Shown in pieces: positions 42,223 through 51,902 of a stretch of DNA of 64,000 nt. This DNA comes from Opitutia bacterium (GTDB lineage: Bacteria > Verrucomicrobiota > Verrucomicrobiia > Opitutales > Seribacteraceae), in the NCBI GenBank assembly GCA_002721705.1, contig PBLJ01000043.1, forward strand, positions 1 through 64,000, in the 5' to 3' direction. Numbering within the stretch: the stretch's first letter is position 1; each line of letters begins with the position of its first letter. The notes beneath the pieces are model-generated. The model was not told the origin of the DNA. It did no database searches and saw nothing but the letters and a program-made list of their open reading frames with translations. The translations under genes were made by a program, and so were the position numbers.

Positions 42223-43269
42223 TCACTCCCACAAGAAAACAATTCGAGTGTAATAACGCACGTCCAGCCTTTCCTTGCCGCTTGCCGGGCGGCTGTTGTA
42301 GTCGTTTGCGATGCCGGTCCGAAGTTTCCAGAAACCGCTGGAACTCAGGGGTATTTCCAGTCCGGTGTCATGGGTCACGCGATAATCGGGGAAGTTCTGT
42401 ATACTGGGAACGTAGTCTAACTCCGTCACCAGAGAGAGGAAATCGTTCATTTTATAGGTATGTTCGAGTCCAATGTCCAAGGCGGGGGCGCTTTCGTTTC
42501 CGTTTTCATAGGACTCGAAGCGGAAGCCGAGACCGGAACGGAGGTTCAAGGTTTGGTTTTCGCGAGCCATCAACGCATACTTTATGCCAGCGGCTGAGGT
42601 GGAGCGCAGGTTGACGTCCTCGAGCTTGTCCGATTCCAGGTCGCTTTTTACGTACCATGCGGTTTTTTCACCGAAAAACGAACTATGCTCGACGCCTGCC
42701 TTCGTCTCGTCCGTCGTCGTTTCGCCGCTTTTGTTGTTTTTATGTGATGAAAGATGGAACTTGGTCGTTACTTTCTCATTGCCGTAACTGGCCTTGAATT
42801 GGGAAGCGAGGCCGAAGTCTTCCGAATTGCCCGAGCTTCCGGTGAGGTCGAAGGAAATGCTGGACTTCCACTTCTTGCGAAGTTTCTCCTTGGCTTCCCG
42901 TTGGGCGATCAAGACCGGGTCCTCGTCAGCGGCGCGCCATAGTTGGCGAATGCCTACAGGCGGTGTTTGCACGGGATCGAGGCCGGATACCAAGACAGGT
43001 AGTCCGGGCCTGTCCAATACCTTGCCTTTTGGCTCGCGACCATCTTCCAGTCTCAGGAAAGCCTCCTCGTCCGTCGATAATCCCAGCACTTCGGACAGTT
43101 CGATGCGTACCGCCCCGGCGAAGTTCGTTTCCATGTCGAGGAAGCCATCATCGATGCCGACGATGCGACCTTGCAGAATGGAGCCGTCTTTTGTTCGGAC
43201 GACGTCGGCGGTGAGAGAAAGCCCCGTTGCCAGGGCGGAAAGGCAGATAAACAGGCGAAAAGCATTCAT
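42223..43269 (-). CDS. DUF481-like outer-membrane protein
   Basis: The ATG at 43269 gives 348 residues with signal peptide MNAFRLFICLSALATGLSLTA. A short beta-rich N-terminal domain (VVRTKDGSILQGRIVGIDDG, GLSTDEEAFLRLEDGRE) is SH3-like. The C-terminal 230 residues have the strand pattern of DUF481 barrels (SSISFDLTGSSGNSEDFGLA, TKFHLSSHKNNKSGE, LRSGLGFRFESY). DUF481 proteins such as YdiY are salt- or envelope-stress induced. The function is unknown. It is 40 bases downstream of the HIT gene. Confidence 0.78.
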   Translation of the reverse strand: MNAFRLFICLSALATGLSLTADVVRTKDGSILQGRIVGIDDGFLDMETNFAGAVRIELSEVLGLSTDEEAFLRLEDGREPKGKVLDRPGLPVLVSGLDPVQTPPVGIRQLWRAADEDPVLIAQREAKEKLRKKWKSSISFDLTGSSGNSEDFGLASQFKASYGNEKVTTKFHLSSHKNNKSGETTTDETKAGVEHSSFFGEKTAWYVKSDLESDKLEDVNLRSTSAAGIKYALMARENQTLNLRSGLGFRFESYENGNESAPALDIGLEHTYKMNDFLSLVTELDYVPSIQNFPDYRVTHDTGLEIPLSSSGFWKLRTGIANDYNSRPASGKERLDVRYYTRIVFLWE

Positions 43270-43309
43270 TGTGATTGAAGAGAGAGTGAGAGACTTGGCG
43301 TCGAGAGCC

Positions 43310-43654
43310 TCAACCCGGGGGCCAAGACAACGGACGTCCTCCGAGGACGTGGACGTGAAGGTGAGGCACGGACTCACCTCCATGAGACCCGTTGTTCACT
43401 ATGATGCGGAAGCCTTCTTCCAGGTTTTCGGAAAGGGCGGCCTTGCGAGCTACAAGTAGCAGGTGGCCAAGGAGTTGAGCATCTTCTTCTGCGGCTTCCC
43501 CGATGCGAGGTATGGGCTTTCTCGGAATGACGAGCAAATGGGTGGGGGCTTGCGGGTTGACGTCGCGCAGGACGACGCAGTGGTCATCTTGATGAACGAA
43601 GTCACCGGGTATTTCCCCTTCGATGATTTTCGTAAATAGCGTTTTATCGGTCAT
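43310..43654 (-). CDS. HIT-family nucleotide hydrolase
   Basis: The 114-residue protein has the HIT pattern: FTKIIEGEIPGDFVHQDD at the start, HLLVIPRKPIP in the middle and the histidine triad SVPHLHVHVLGG at the end. It is of the HINT (HinT/purine nucleoside phosphoramidase) type by length and sequence. It hydrolyses AMP-linked phosphoramidates in the cytoplasm. It follows the unknown gene 43661-44140 by 6 bases. Confidence 0.95.
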   Translation of the reverse strand: MTDKTLFTKIIEGEIPGDFVHQDDHCVVLRDVNPQAPTHLLVIPRKPIPRIGEAAEEDAQLLGHLLLVARKAALSENLEEGFRIIVNNGSHGGESVPHLHVHVLGGRPLSWPPG

Positions 43655-43660
43655 TTCCCG

Positions 43661-44140
43661 TTATACGAAGAGTATGGTTAAGGTGTTTTGGGGAGAGGCC
43701 TTTTCGATCGCAGTCTTCTCTATGAAGGAAACGAGGTCATGGTAGAGAGCCGCCCGGTTCCTTGTCCAACGTTTCGGTGGCGGGCAAAGCTTTTGACGGA
43801 GCCCGCTGACTACGAGAAGCCCTCTGGAATGAGCGGTGAGCTTGTCTAGTTTTTCCAATACGTTGGCACGCAACCACAAAGGGTCGATGGAGTCCTGACG
43901 CAAGTCCCAGTGGACGATGGATGAAAACCGACGTTTGCCGGGATCGTGCAACTCCACGATTCTCGCAACGTTGGCATCGTAGTCGGCGGGTGGAAGATCG
44001 GGCCCATCCTCGGTTCGGAGAAACCGAAGCACCGCGGTGATTTGCTCAGTCTTCGAGGAGGCTCCGCCAGTGAGCAACGACAGGAGGGAGTTCAGGTACG
44101 TGAGGCGCGCAAAATCGTCCGGTCTATTCACTTTGCTCAC
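43661..44140 (-). CDS. Unknown protein between nrdR and the HIT gene
   Basis: The track gives 44302, but the upstream part overlaps nrdR. GTG at 44140 (or 44131) yields about 159 residues and starts just before the nrdR stop. The product is mostly helical and soluble, with segments DDFARLTYLNSLLSLLTGG, RFSSIVHWDLRQDSIDPL and a basic LCPPPKRWTRNRAALYHDL. No signal peptide and no family was recognised. Tight packing in a conserved-type neighbourhood supports a real gene. The exact start is uncertain. Confidence 0.55.
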   Translation of the reverse strand: MSKVNRPDDFARLTYLNSLLSLLTGGASSKTEQITAVLRFLRTEDGPDLPPADYDANVARIVELHDPGKRRFSSIVHWDLRQDSIDPLWLRANVLEKLDKLTAHSRGLLVVSGLRQKLCPPPKRWTRNRAALYHDLVSFIEKTAIEKASPQNTLTILFV

Positions 44141-44585
44141 GCCCCATGTCTGCGATGCCACGGGAGAAATCCTCGGCATCGCGATAATCTTCGTAAAAGC
44201 TGGCGAAGCGCAACCAAGCGATCTCGTCGATGCGTTGGAGTCGAACCAAGATGGCTTCGGCGATGGCGCGACTGGGGAATTCCACGTCATATTCGTTCTC
44301 AAGGCGTTTCATCACTTCCGAAACAAGTAACTCGATTTGCTCGAACTCGAGGGGGCGTTTTTCGGTGGCCTTGCGTATGCCTGTGATGATTTTCCTGCGA
44401 TCGAAACTTTCTCGTCGACCGTCTCGCTTCACAACCATGGCATCTTCTCTCAAGATCTCCTCGATAGTCGAGAAACGGTGTCCGCAGGCGATGCATTCCC
44501 GGCGTCGACGAATCGACGCGGATTCCTTTCCCGCGCGGGTTTCAAGAACCTTCGTGTCGGTCGATGAACATTTTGGACAGCGCAT
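44124..44585 (-). CDS. nrdR: Transcriptional repressor NrdR
   Basis: The ATG at 44585 gives 153 residues. The zinc ribbon CPKCSS...CIACGHRF is at the N-terminus, and the ATP-cone VVKRDGRRESFDRRKIITGI follows. It senses dATP/ATP and represses ribonucleotide reductase genes. No reductase gene or obvious NrdR-box is visible in this window, so its targets are elsewhere. It is 13 bases after trpG and overlaps the next gene. Confidence 0.96.
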   Translation of the reverse strand: MRCPKCSSTDTKVLETRAGKESASIRRRRECIACGHRFSTIEEILREDAMVVKRDGRRESFDRRKIITGIRKATEKRPLEFEQIELLVSEVMKRLENEYDVEFPSRAIAEAILVRLQRIDEIAWLRFASFYEDYRDAEDFSRGIADMGREQSE

Positions 44586-44598
44586 GAGATGAAATTCC

Positions 44599-45183
44599 TC
44601 AGGATGCCTCGCTTTGGCAGAGATCAATGAAGTTTTGCAGGATGCTCATGCCATGCTCCGTAGCCAGCGATTCGGGATGAAACTGAACGCTCCAGACTGG
44701 TAGTTCCTTGTGTTGCAGAGCCATGATTTCGCTTTCCTCGGTTTCGGCCGTAATTTCCAGGCATTCGGGCAGACTTGGCCGATCCAGGATGAGAGAATGA
44801 TAACGAGTGGCGGAAAAAGATGCCGGAATGCCCGAAAAAAGACCTTTCCCGTCGTGCTGGATGGAAGAGGTCTTGCCGTGCATCAAGCGGTTGGCCCGAA
44901 CCACCTTGCCGCCGAAGTGTTGCCCCACGCATTGGTGCCCGAGGCAGACCCCAAGGATAGGTTTGCGGCCTGCAAAGGCCTCGATCACTTCAAGGCTGAC
45001 GCCTGCTTGATCGGGATCGCATGGCCCTGGAGAAACGAGTAAAGCGTCCGGATTCAAAGCGACCGCTTCCTCTGCCGAGATGGCATCGTTGCGGTGTACG
45101 TCTTGCTCCACTCCAAGTTGGCCGAAATATTGGACCAAGTTGTAGGTGAAAGAGTCGAAGTTGTCTATGACGAGCAGCTTCAT
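44599..45183 (-). CDS. trpG: Anthranilate synthase component II (glutamine amidotransferase)
   Basis: The ATG at 45183 (not 45249) gives 194 residues. Class I amidotransferase motifs are complete: [24 protein letters not shown] (catalytic Cys) and VQFHPES (His-Glu). It resembles TrpG/PabA. Since a separate PabA lies in the folate operon, this copy is probably the tryptophan one, although neither trpE nor other trp genes are in the window. A shared role cannot be excluded. It lies between the LysM amidase (22 bases) and nrdR (13 bases). Confidence 0.85.
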   Translation of the reverse strand: MKLLVIDNFDSFTYNLVQYFGQLGVEQDVHRNDAISAEEAVALNPDALLVSPGPCDPDQAGVSLEVIEAFAGRKPILGVCLGHQCVGQHFGGKVVRANRLMHGKTSSIQHDGKGLFSGIPASFSATRYHSLILDRPSLPECLEITAETEESEIMALQHKELPVWSVQFHPESLATEHGMSILQNFIDLCQSEAS

Positions 45184-45205
45184 GGCGGTCGGAATCGGGT
45201 GTGCT

Positions 45206-46096
45206 TCAAGAACTGGACCGCCTTGTGGCCAAACGCTTGCGGAAGGCATCGAGCGAGAAATTCTTGCCGGGGCACACGGTGTGTCCCGGGTGTAGCCCCT
45301 TGTGCGAGGTGATCTTGGAATACGGGATGCCGGTTCGTCGGGCTAGGTATCGACATAATCCCTCCAGGCTTTTCAGCTGGCTTTCAGTAGGTTTTCGCAA
45401 CTCAAAGTTTCCGATCAAGCAAATGCCGATGCTTTCCCTGTTCCACTGCAGTCGTTTTACGTGGCCACCATCCTGTTGATTCTTCCAGCGACCACCTATG
45501 TAAATTTCACCGTTCTTCGCCTTGCGCGATCCGTTCGATATCACAAAGTGATAGGCCAATCCATTCGCCATGCCACGAGCTTTGTGAACTCGGTGCATAT
45601 TGAGGGCATCGTCGACGTTGGTGGCGCTGTGATGGATCACGATGCGTTTCCATTTGCCTTTTTTCGGCAAGGTTTTGTCCAGGGCCTTGATGACGGCGGC
45701 ATCGAGCAGGGGAGGGAGGGACCCTCCCTTTCCCAAGGGGATCATGAGTTTCTGGCCGACTCGAATCAGGTCCGGTTTACTGATCTGGTTGTAGGCGGCC
45801 AACTTGCTGGAACTTATTCGGTAGCGCGATGCGATCACGCTCAGGCTTTCTCCTGGTTTTACTATGTGCGGAGCTTCCAGGACGAAGCCATCCGGTATTT
45901 TTAATTTCTTTCCGGAAACCAAGAGGTTGGGATCGCGAATGCCATTTATTATCTGGAGGGCGTTTACGGAGACGCCGTAGCGATTGGCTATGCCGCCCAA
46001 GGTCTCGTTTTTCTTCACGAGGTGGACACGCTCAGCCCACGCGGTCATGACAAAGACCAGCGCACCCATCGAAATCCCTACCCAACGGAGAAGCAT
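45206..46096 (-). CDS. LysM-domain N-acetylmuramoyl-L-alanine amidase
   Basis: The ATG at 46096 (the track's 46141 is TTG) gives 296 residues with a signal peptide ([20 protein letters not shown]). Two LysM domains follow: [19 protein letters not shown] and [19 protein letters not shown]. An Amidase_2 domain comes next, with zinc ligands in [12 protein letters not shown] and [13 protein letters not shown], and the [14 protein letters not shown] strand. It cleaves the lactyl-amide bond between MurNAc and L-Ala in peptidoglycan. LysM should target it to glycan. It is first in a seven-gene minus-strand directon. Confidence 0.92.
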   Translation of the reverse strand: MLLRWVGISMGALVFVMTAWAERVHLVKKNETLGGIANRYGVSVNALQIINGIRDPNLLVSGKKLKIPDGFVLEAPHIVKPGESLSVIASRYRISSSKLAAYNQISKPDLIRVGQKLMIPLGKGGSLPPLLDAAVIKALDKTLPKKGKWKRIVIHHSATNVDDALNMHRVHKARGMANGLAYHFVISNGSRKAKNGEIYIGGRWKNQQDGGHVKRLQWNRESIGICLIGNFELRKPTESQLKSLEGLCRYLARRTGIPYSKITSHKGLHPGHTVCPGKNFSLDAFRKRLATRRSSS

Positions 46097-46294
46097 TTGT
46101 CCCTTTGACTCTTTCTTGTGGCAATTCGTTCGATAGCGCAACCGCTAAACTCATTTTGTGGATAAGTTCTCTTTTGTTATCTTCGCGAAAACGCGCTCTG
46201 TCGCAGGCTTTCACACCCTTGTTTTTTTTGCAAAATTTTCCTTTCGAACGGAGATTGATGAAATCCGATGAATTTAAGGATTGTCATAGTCTAC

Positions 46295-46314
46295 CGACTT
46301 ATAAGAGTAAGTCG
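46295..46314. promoter_or_regulatory. Perfect 7-bp dyad upstream of the giant surface gene
   Basis: CGACTTA-TAAGAG-TAAGTCG is a perfect inverted repeat centred 57 bases upstream of the GTG at 46362, in a 265-base divergent gap shared with the LysM amidase gene. It could be an operator or a leader hairpin. No good promoter boxes were found around it. Confidence 0.35.
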
Positions 46315-46361
46315 CACACGATGTCGCTGCTGCCCGCCATGCCAATAATTTTCACAATGCC

Positions 46362-49300
46362 GTGAGGTTCACTTTTCCCCAGCTCCCGGTTTTCGTTGTT
46401 TTCGCCCTTGGTTTGCTCCAAGCCGCGTCCCTTCTGCACGGTGGTGTCATTTACGTAAAGAAAAGCGGAGGCAACGACAGCAACGATGGTTCCTCTTGGG
46501 CGAACAGCGTCCAAACCCTGAAGAAGGCGCTCGAGTTGGCCAACGACGAAATCTGGATGGCTTCGGGTCAATACGGAGACACCGTCACGGACAACAACAC
46601 CGATGACACCAAGACCGATGAACAAGCTGATTCCATGTTCACGGTATCCAGCGCGATAAAAATCTATGGGGGATTCAATGGCACCGAGGCATCACCCGAT
46701 GATCGGACTTGGTCTGGTAACAAATATTCCGGACACCCATCGTCCGCCACCACGATCATGGGGAGCTCCAGCATCAGACCCTTGTACTTGAAGGCCAACG
46801 TTCGATTGGATGGTCTGACTATTTCAGGAGGTACTAGCGTCGCCGGTAATGGAGGGGGCGTGTACGTCAAGAGCGGCGCGACCTTTTGGAAATGCAAAGT
46901 TCAAAGCAATTCCTCTACCGGCAATGGTGGTGGCATCTACGTTAAATCGGGAACCGTCAACTTCATCTGGACCCAAGTGATTAGCAACACCGCTTCGGGA
47001 ACCTCTCAAGGTGGAGGCGTCTACACGGAAGCCGGAACCTTCAAGGCGTATAATTCAACCTTTCAGAGCAATACCGCCTACCAATTCGCCGCCGGCAAAT
47101 TCCAAGGTACGCCATCGTTCTATTGTTGCTTGTTCAAGTCTTCCACCACGACTGGAGGCAACAGCGCCATCGGTAAATCGTTGGAAGTAGTGGGAGGCGC
47201 CCAATTCCATTATTGTACCTTTGAGGAATCCCTTGGTTCCACTCTCTATATCGTGTATTCATCGGGCGAGCCGACTTTTAAGGGATGTCTTTGGACCGCG
47301 GCGTCTTCCGGCTTCAAGGGCACCAAGCACAATGATTCCGTGCAAGGGTCTTCCCCCGCTTCCACTGTATCCACCGATGCCTTGCCCACTGACTTGCATG
47401 ACTTCGACAATGACGGCAATACAGTGGAACGTTTGCCGGTGGACTTGAACGGCAAGGTGAGAAATGACGATGCGAGCGACAATTTCGATAATCATGGAGC
47501 CATTTCGAAGGAAGCTGCGACCTTCACCACCTACACAGTCACCGTGTCGGGTATCAGCACTTCACCCTTGTTCGACGAGGAGGCTTGGGACGGGATCAAG
47601 GTCGGCAGTTCATCCACCACGCTCAAGAGCTTCGAGGCTCAAATCGGAGAATCGCCGGTGCTCAAGGCTAACCCTCCCACGCACTGGGAATTCGCCGGAT
47701 GGAATGGCGATCCCTCCAGTCTGGGCGATTTGACTCTTCCCGCCGTGAGCGCTCCGGTGAGCGTCACGGCATCCTTCACCCCGATTGAGTACACCGCCAC
47801 TTTGCTGTCGCCCCAAACCCTGATCACCGTGGGTGAACAAATCCTCGACGTATCGGCTTCCTACACCGCTGGGGAATCAGGTACTGCGGAGTTCGACGGC
47901 GGACTGCAGGCAACAACTGGCAGCAACCCGAACTTGTTGACCGTGACCTCCATATCCCCGGAGGGATACCGCCTGAAGGACTGGATAATAAAGAAAACCA
48001 CCTCCGACAACGTGGAGACCACGGTGAATGCATCGGAAAGCAATGGTGAATACAACTCAACCAGTCCCCTCGTTTTGAGTTGGGAGGCGAACTGGGAGAT
48101 CACGCCCGTTTACACCATAGCGGTTTATGACCTTACGATCGAGGAATCCGTCACGAATTACAGCGACGACACGGCGTCTTTTCTCGCTTCCTTCGGTGGC
48201 ACCACGGGTTTGGTCAACGGCTCCCAAGTGACTGTCGAAGTCAAGCCAAGTGAGGGCCACCAGCTGGAATACGTCACGATTACCGATGCCTCGGGGCAAG
48301 ACCTTAACCACACGGCGCTGCTGGACGCGAACGGCAAAACCCCAGTCCTCAACTTGAGCGAGACGACCGGCGAGGGCACCCTGACTTTCGCCTTGGGGGG
48401 AGACATGGGATACGACGTCCGTATCAAGGGCTACTTTCTTCCCGTATCCTATCTCATCAACGTGGATGCCGTGATTGCCCAAGACGTGGAACCCCTGGAC
48501 GTTCTGCCAGGCAGTGAATACACCATCACCAAAGTCGAAGGTGATGATCCCTTGCCCAACGGATGGTGGAAGAAGGGTACCGTCCTGAAGCTGGACGCGA
48601 ACATCTTGTCGTATGCCACGGATCCCAACAAGATCGAGGTGACTTGGGAATTTGAGGGCACGAAGACCAAGGAGAAGACTTACTACCTGACCGTTGACAA
48701 GGCCCTTGATATTACGGTCAGTTTCAACATCGATCGCTACGAGTTGAAGCATAGGGTTTTCTTTGACGAAGGAAACGCCACCTACGTCGAATTGAAGTCT
48801 CAGTACCTCTATGACGACAACGTCAGTACGGCTGTTGAATTCGATGCCACGGGATATGAATTCAATGGCACTAGGTTTGCCGATGACCCGGACAACCTCG
48901 CTCCGGACTCTTTTATAATGAGAGACGACGTTATCCTCGAGACCCGCTTTCTCCGTAAGGAACACGTGGTCTCCGTGAGTGGATGGACGAAAGACGAAAA
49001 CGGCACCCTCATTCCGGGCGGTGGCGACGTTGCCATCACTCCTCCTGGTTACAAGTTTGATCATGACGAACCGATTTCGCTTAAGGCGGAGCCCGACACC
49101 TCCTATCAATTCGCCTATTGGCTCAAGGACGACAACGTCACCAAGTGGCCAACCGACCTCAGAAGTTCCGACAACCCAGTGTCCGTCGACCTGACCGAGC
49201 CGCTGACCCTGAAGGCGGTTTTCGAGCCTCGCCAGTATCAATTCAATTTCCTCTCCGAACCACGAAGCGGAGGTGGTTGGTTCGCCGAGAACGTAAGCTT

Positions 49301-50720
49301 CGCCGATGGTACCACGGCCTTCTTCACTCATGGCGACGTCATAGAGATTCAAGCGGCACCCGCCGCGGGTTACGACATTAACGGATCCATTACCTTGGTG
49401 GACTTCGCAGGCGCTCCGCTTTCATACCAGTCTCATTCCGGCACCACCAAGAGGATCACCCTCACGGTTCTTTCGGATGCCAACGTATCGGCCGTATTCT
49501 CCAAGGATTACGGCGACTACGACGGGGATGGCTTGGATAATTACACGGAGAGCATCTATGGCAGCAACCTATACCTAAGCGACAGCGATGGCGATGGCAT
49601 GGACGACAAGTGGGAAATTACCTACGGTCTCAATCCCATCGATCCCAACGATTCTCAATACGACGAAGATTACGACAATTTGACCAACTTGCATGAATAC
49701 CAAAGTGGAACCTTTCCCCGGAATCCCGATTCAAATGGCGACGGCATAGTCGACGTCTACGACCCCAAGGATATTTCGGTAGCGTTGCAGGAAGGATACT
49801 TTTTCGTTCGCATCGACGTCGTGCCATTCGGCGCGGGTATCGTTACGGGGGAGGGTGCCTATGAAAGCAACGCCACCGCCTCCATCACCCTCTTCAAGGA
49901 AACCCCTGGTTACGTCTTCGTGAATTGGCAGGGCGATCTTTCCGGCAGCGATCGAAACGGTACCGTGTCGATCGATTCGAACAAGACTATCATCGCTAAT
50001 TTCGCCTTCGACAACCGTGACAGCGACGGGGATGGCATAGACAATTATACCGAAGGCCTTTATGGCACCGATGCTTCCAAGACGGACACTGATGGGGACG
50101 GCATGCGAGACGACGTCGAGATCGCCGCTTTGACTGCCATTGCCGACCTTAACGTCACGGGTGTTTTCGATCCGAATAAGAGCGACTCCGCTTTCCTTTC
50201 ATACTTAAGTGGTCTCAACGTTTCGACTGGCGGCGCAGGGGCGGACTCCAATGGGTCGAGCCTTCTCTACGACTTCATCAACGGCTGGTTTTACACCTCC
50301 GCCCATGGTTGGTCTTTTGCGGCTTCCAGTTCCTCGATGGTTTACAACGCCAACGTGGCGACTTGGTTGAGTTTCCAGAAAGACAGCAACGCCAACTTCA
50401 AGATTTTGCAGTGGGACAAGCCGACGAGCCAGTGGGTCGATTATGGAAATTCTTCCGTCTCCGGGCATTACAGTTTGACCGTGACGAAGAACGTATCCGC
50501 GGGAGGTGAAGTTTCGCCAAGCAGTTCCTATCCTGCGGGGACTAATCTTCAAATCGAGGCGCGGGCGAATCCCGGCTATAAATTCATTGGATGGGAGGGC
50601 GACGTCATCTCATCCAGTCCATCCGTCACTTTCCCCATCAACGAGAACACCGCGGTGCAGGCCATTTTCCTTACCGATGAGCAGGTTTCCAGCCTCCTGG
50701 ATGGAACGCAGGGCAACTGA
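46362..50720 (+). CDS. Giant secreted surface protein: beta-helix, InlB repeats, calcium-loop repeats
   Basis: The 1452-residue product begins at GTG with a signal peptide (MRFTFPQLPVFVVFALGLLQAASLLHG). Residues 25-320 form a right-handed beta-helix (NGGGVYVKSG, NGGGIYVKSG, QGGGVYTEAG). About nine diverged InlB-type repeats follow (KFIGWEGDVISS; YVFVNWQGDLSG). Thrombospondin-3-like calcium loops (DYDGDGLDN, DSDGDGMDD, DSNGDGIVD, DSDGDGIDN, DTDGDGMRD) lie at about 1050-1260. A Trp/Tyr module (INGWFYTSAHGWSF) then precedes a final InlB unit and a short tail. The architecture parallels the PQQ/InlB protein at 7.3 kb. It is probably a calcium-stabilised adhesin or glycan-binding surface protein. 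An outer-membrane barrel follows 20 bases later. Confidence 0.8.
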   Translation: MRFTFPQLPVFVVFALGLLQAASLLHGGVIYVKKSGGNDSNDGSSWANSVQTLKKALELANDEIWMASGQYGDTVTDNNTDDTKTDEQADSMFTVSSAIKIYGGFNGTEASPDDRTWSGNKYSGHPSSATTIMGSSSIRPLYLKANVRLDGLTISGGTSVAGNGGGVYVKSGATFWKCKVQSNSSTGNGGGIYVKSGTVNFIWTQVISNTASGTSQGGGVYTEAGTFKAYNSTFQSNTAYQFAAGKFQGTPSFYCCLFKSSTTTGGNSAIGKSLEVVGGAQFHYCTFEESLGSTLYIVYSSGEPTFKGCLWTAASSGFKGTKHNDSVQGSSPASTVSTDALPTDLHDFDNDGNTVERLPVDLNGKVRNDDASDNFDNHGAISKEAATFTTYTVTVSGISTSPLFDEEAWDGIKVGSSSTTLKSFEAQIGESPVLKANPPTHWEFAGWNGDPSSLGDLTLPAVSAPVSVTASFTPIEYTATLLSPQTLITVGEQILDVSASYTAGESGTAEFDGGLQATTGSNPNLLTVTSISPEGYRLKDWIIKKTTSDNVETTVNASESNGEYNSTSPLVLSWEANWEITPVYTIAVYDLTIEESVTNYSDDTASFLASFGGTTGLVNGSQVTVEVKPSEGHQLEYVTITDASGQDLNHTALLDANGKTPVLNLSETTGEGTLTFALGGDMGYDVRIKGYFLPVSYLINVDAVIAQDVEPLDVLPGSEYTITKVEGDDPLPNGWWKKGTVLKLDANILSYATDPNKIEVTWEFEGTKTKEKTYYLTVDKALDITVSFNIDRYELKHRVFFDEGNATYVELKSQYLYDDNVSTAVEFDATGYEFNGTRFADDPDNLAPDSFIMRDDVILETRFLRKEHVVSVSGWTKDENGTLIPGGGDVAITPPGYKFDHDEPISLKAEPDTSYQFAYWLKDDNVTKWPTDLRSSDNPVSVDLTEPLTLKAVFEPRQYQFNFLSEPRSGGGWFAENVSFADGTTAFFTHGDVIEIQAAPAAGYDINGSITLVDFAGAPLSYQSHSGTTKRITLTVLSDANVSAVFSKDYGDYDGDGLDNYTESIYGSNLYLSDSDGDGMDDKWEITYGLNPIDPNDSQYDEDYDNLTNLHEYQSGTFPRNPDSNGDGIVDVYDPKDISVALQEGYFFVRIDVVPFGAGIVTGEGAYESNATASITLFKETPGYVFVNWQGDLSGSDRNGTVSIDSNKTIIANFAFDNRDSDGDGIDNYTEGLYGTDASKTDTDGDGMRDDVEIAALTAIADLNVTGVFDPNKSDSAFLSYLSGLNVSTGGAGADSNGSSLLYDFINGWFYTSAHGWSFAASSSSMVYNANVATWLSFQKDSNANFKILQWDKPTSQWVDYGNSSVSGHYSLTVTKNVSAGGEVSPSSSYPAGTNLQIEARANPGYKFIGWEGDVISSSPSVTFPINENTAVQAIFLTDEQVSSLLDGTQGN

Positions 50721-50740
50721 ATCATTCGCACCTTCTTGTA

Positions 50741-51898
50741 ATGAGTTCACGCTCTACGATCATTTGTAGTCTGTTTTCCGTCGTTGCCTTCTCGGTCCTA
50801 GGAGGGGTGAGCTCGCTGCATGCCGTCAACGAAGAGGACGTCAATACAGTCACGAGCTTTCCGCTGGCTTACGAAGACCTCGAAGAGAAAAGCGTCTATC
50901 ACCAGAATAACCTGCGGAAAATTAAAAGCGATCTCAATGATTACGGGGATGAGGTGCATGATCTGCGCCGAAGGTTCGATCGTTTGTTTTACGACAAGGA
51001 TACGAATTTACCCAAGGCCAAGAAGTTCGAGGTGGGCCAAAAAATCACTTTGCCTACCGGTGACCGCTCCTCCCGCGACAGGTTTGATGATTACGGAACG
51101 GTGCGACGTCCGGTCCGATCCGATTATCCCAAGCCAAGGTCAAGAAACGACCAAACCCCTTCCCCGCCCGTGGTGATCAGTCCTCAGGCCTCAGTAGAGA
51201 AGCGACCTCCCAGTGAACGGCCGCCGTTACCGAAGAACGACGACAGGCCTAACCAGCCCCTCGCCTCCAATGCTCGGCCTCAACCCGAGGACGAAAATTC
51301 TCCCCTTGCCATCATCGTGAAGGATTCCTCAACCAGTGATTCCGGTGAAACCATCAACTTTCCCGTGACCGCCGTCGAGTCCACGAAAGACTCTCCTTCA
51401 CGGAAATTCGATTATTACGTTCTACCCCGAATCGGCTTTGCAGTACCTACCGAAGGCGATGCGGAAGCAGGGATGTCCTTGGCAGTGGCTGCGGGCGTCA
51501 TTCGGGGAGATTGGCGTTACGGTGTGGATTTCTCTTACCTGTCGAGCGAAGCCTCGTTCACCGAGAACATCATCGTCGGTAGCACCCCTTTTCCCCATCA
51601 GGGTGAATATGAGCATTCGGCTTACTCTTTTCTCGTGAACGTCACCCGGGAGATTGAACTCCCCGCCAATTGGATAGGGTCGATCGGCTTCGGTGTCGGT
51701 GGAGGCTGGAGTGTTTCCGAGAAAACGCTTCTAGTGAAATTGAACTCGGTGAAGGATTCCGGTTTTGCATGGCAGTTAGGATTGGGAGCCCGACGTCCAT
51801 TCGGAGACTCCACCTCTATTTACCTTGGCTATCGTTACCTTGGCCATCCCTCCGTGCCGTCTCACAACTTCGAGGCGGGAGCCGAGATCGATTTCTGA
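50741..51898 (+). CDS. Putative outer-membrane beta-barrel with Pro-rich linker
   Basis: The 385-residue product has a signal peptide (IICSLFSVVAFSVLGGVSSLHA) and a short helical region (LRKIKSDLNDYGDEVHDLRRR). A Pro/Arg/Asp-rich linker spans about 110-215. A C-terminal barrel of about eight strands (DYYVLPRIGFAVP, AYSFLVNVTREIEL, SIYLGYRYLGH) ends in Phe as outer-membrane proteins usually do. No family was recognised. It is 20 bases after the giant surface gene and 4 bases before the DUF374 gene, so the three are very likely one operon. A role in anchoring or exporting the giant protein is possible but unproven. Confidence 0.7.
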   Translation: MSSRSTIICSLFSVVAFSVLGGVSSLHAVNEEDVNTVTSFPLAYEDLEEKSVYHQNNLRKIKSDLNDYGDEVHDLRRRFDRLFYDKDTNLPKAKKFEVGQKITLPTGDRSSRDRFDDYGTVRRPVRSDYPKPRSRNDQTPSPPVVISPQASVEKRPPSERPPLPKNDDRPNQPLASNARPQPEDENSPLAIIVKDSSTSDSGETINFPVTAVESTKDSPSRKFDYYVLPRIGFAVPTEGDAEAGMSLAVAAGVIRGDWRYGVDFSYLSSEASFTENIIVGSTPFPHQGEYEHSAYSFLVNVTREIELPANWIGSIGFGVGGGWSVSEKTLLVKLNSVKDSGFAWQLGLGARRPFGDSTSIYLGYRYLGHPSVPSHNFEAGAEIDF

Positions 51899-51902
51899 AT
51901 CC

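Noticed and set aside
48057-49352. Minus-strand 431-residue ORF inside the second giant gene
   Set aside because: Antisense to an InlB-repeat region and without a signal or known domain.
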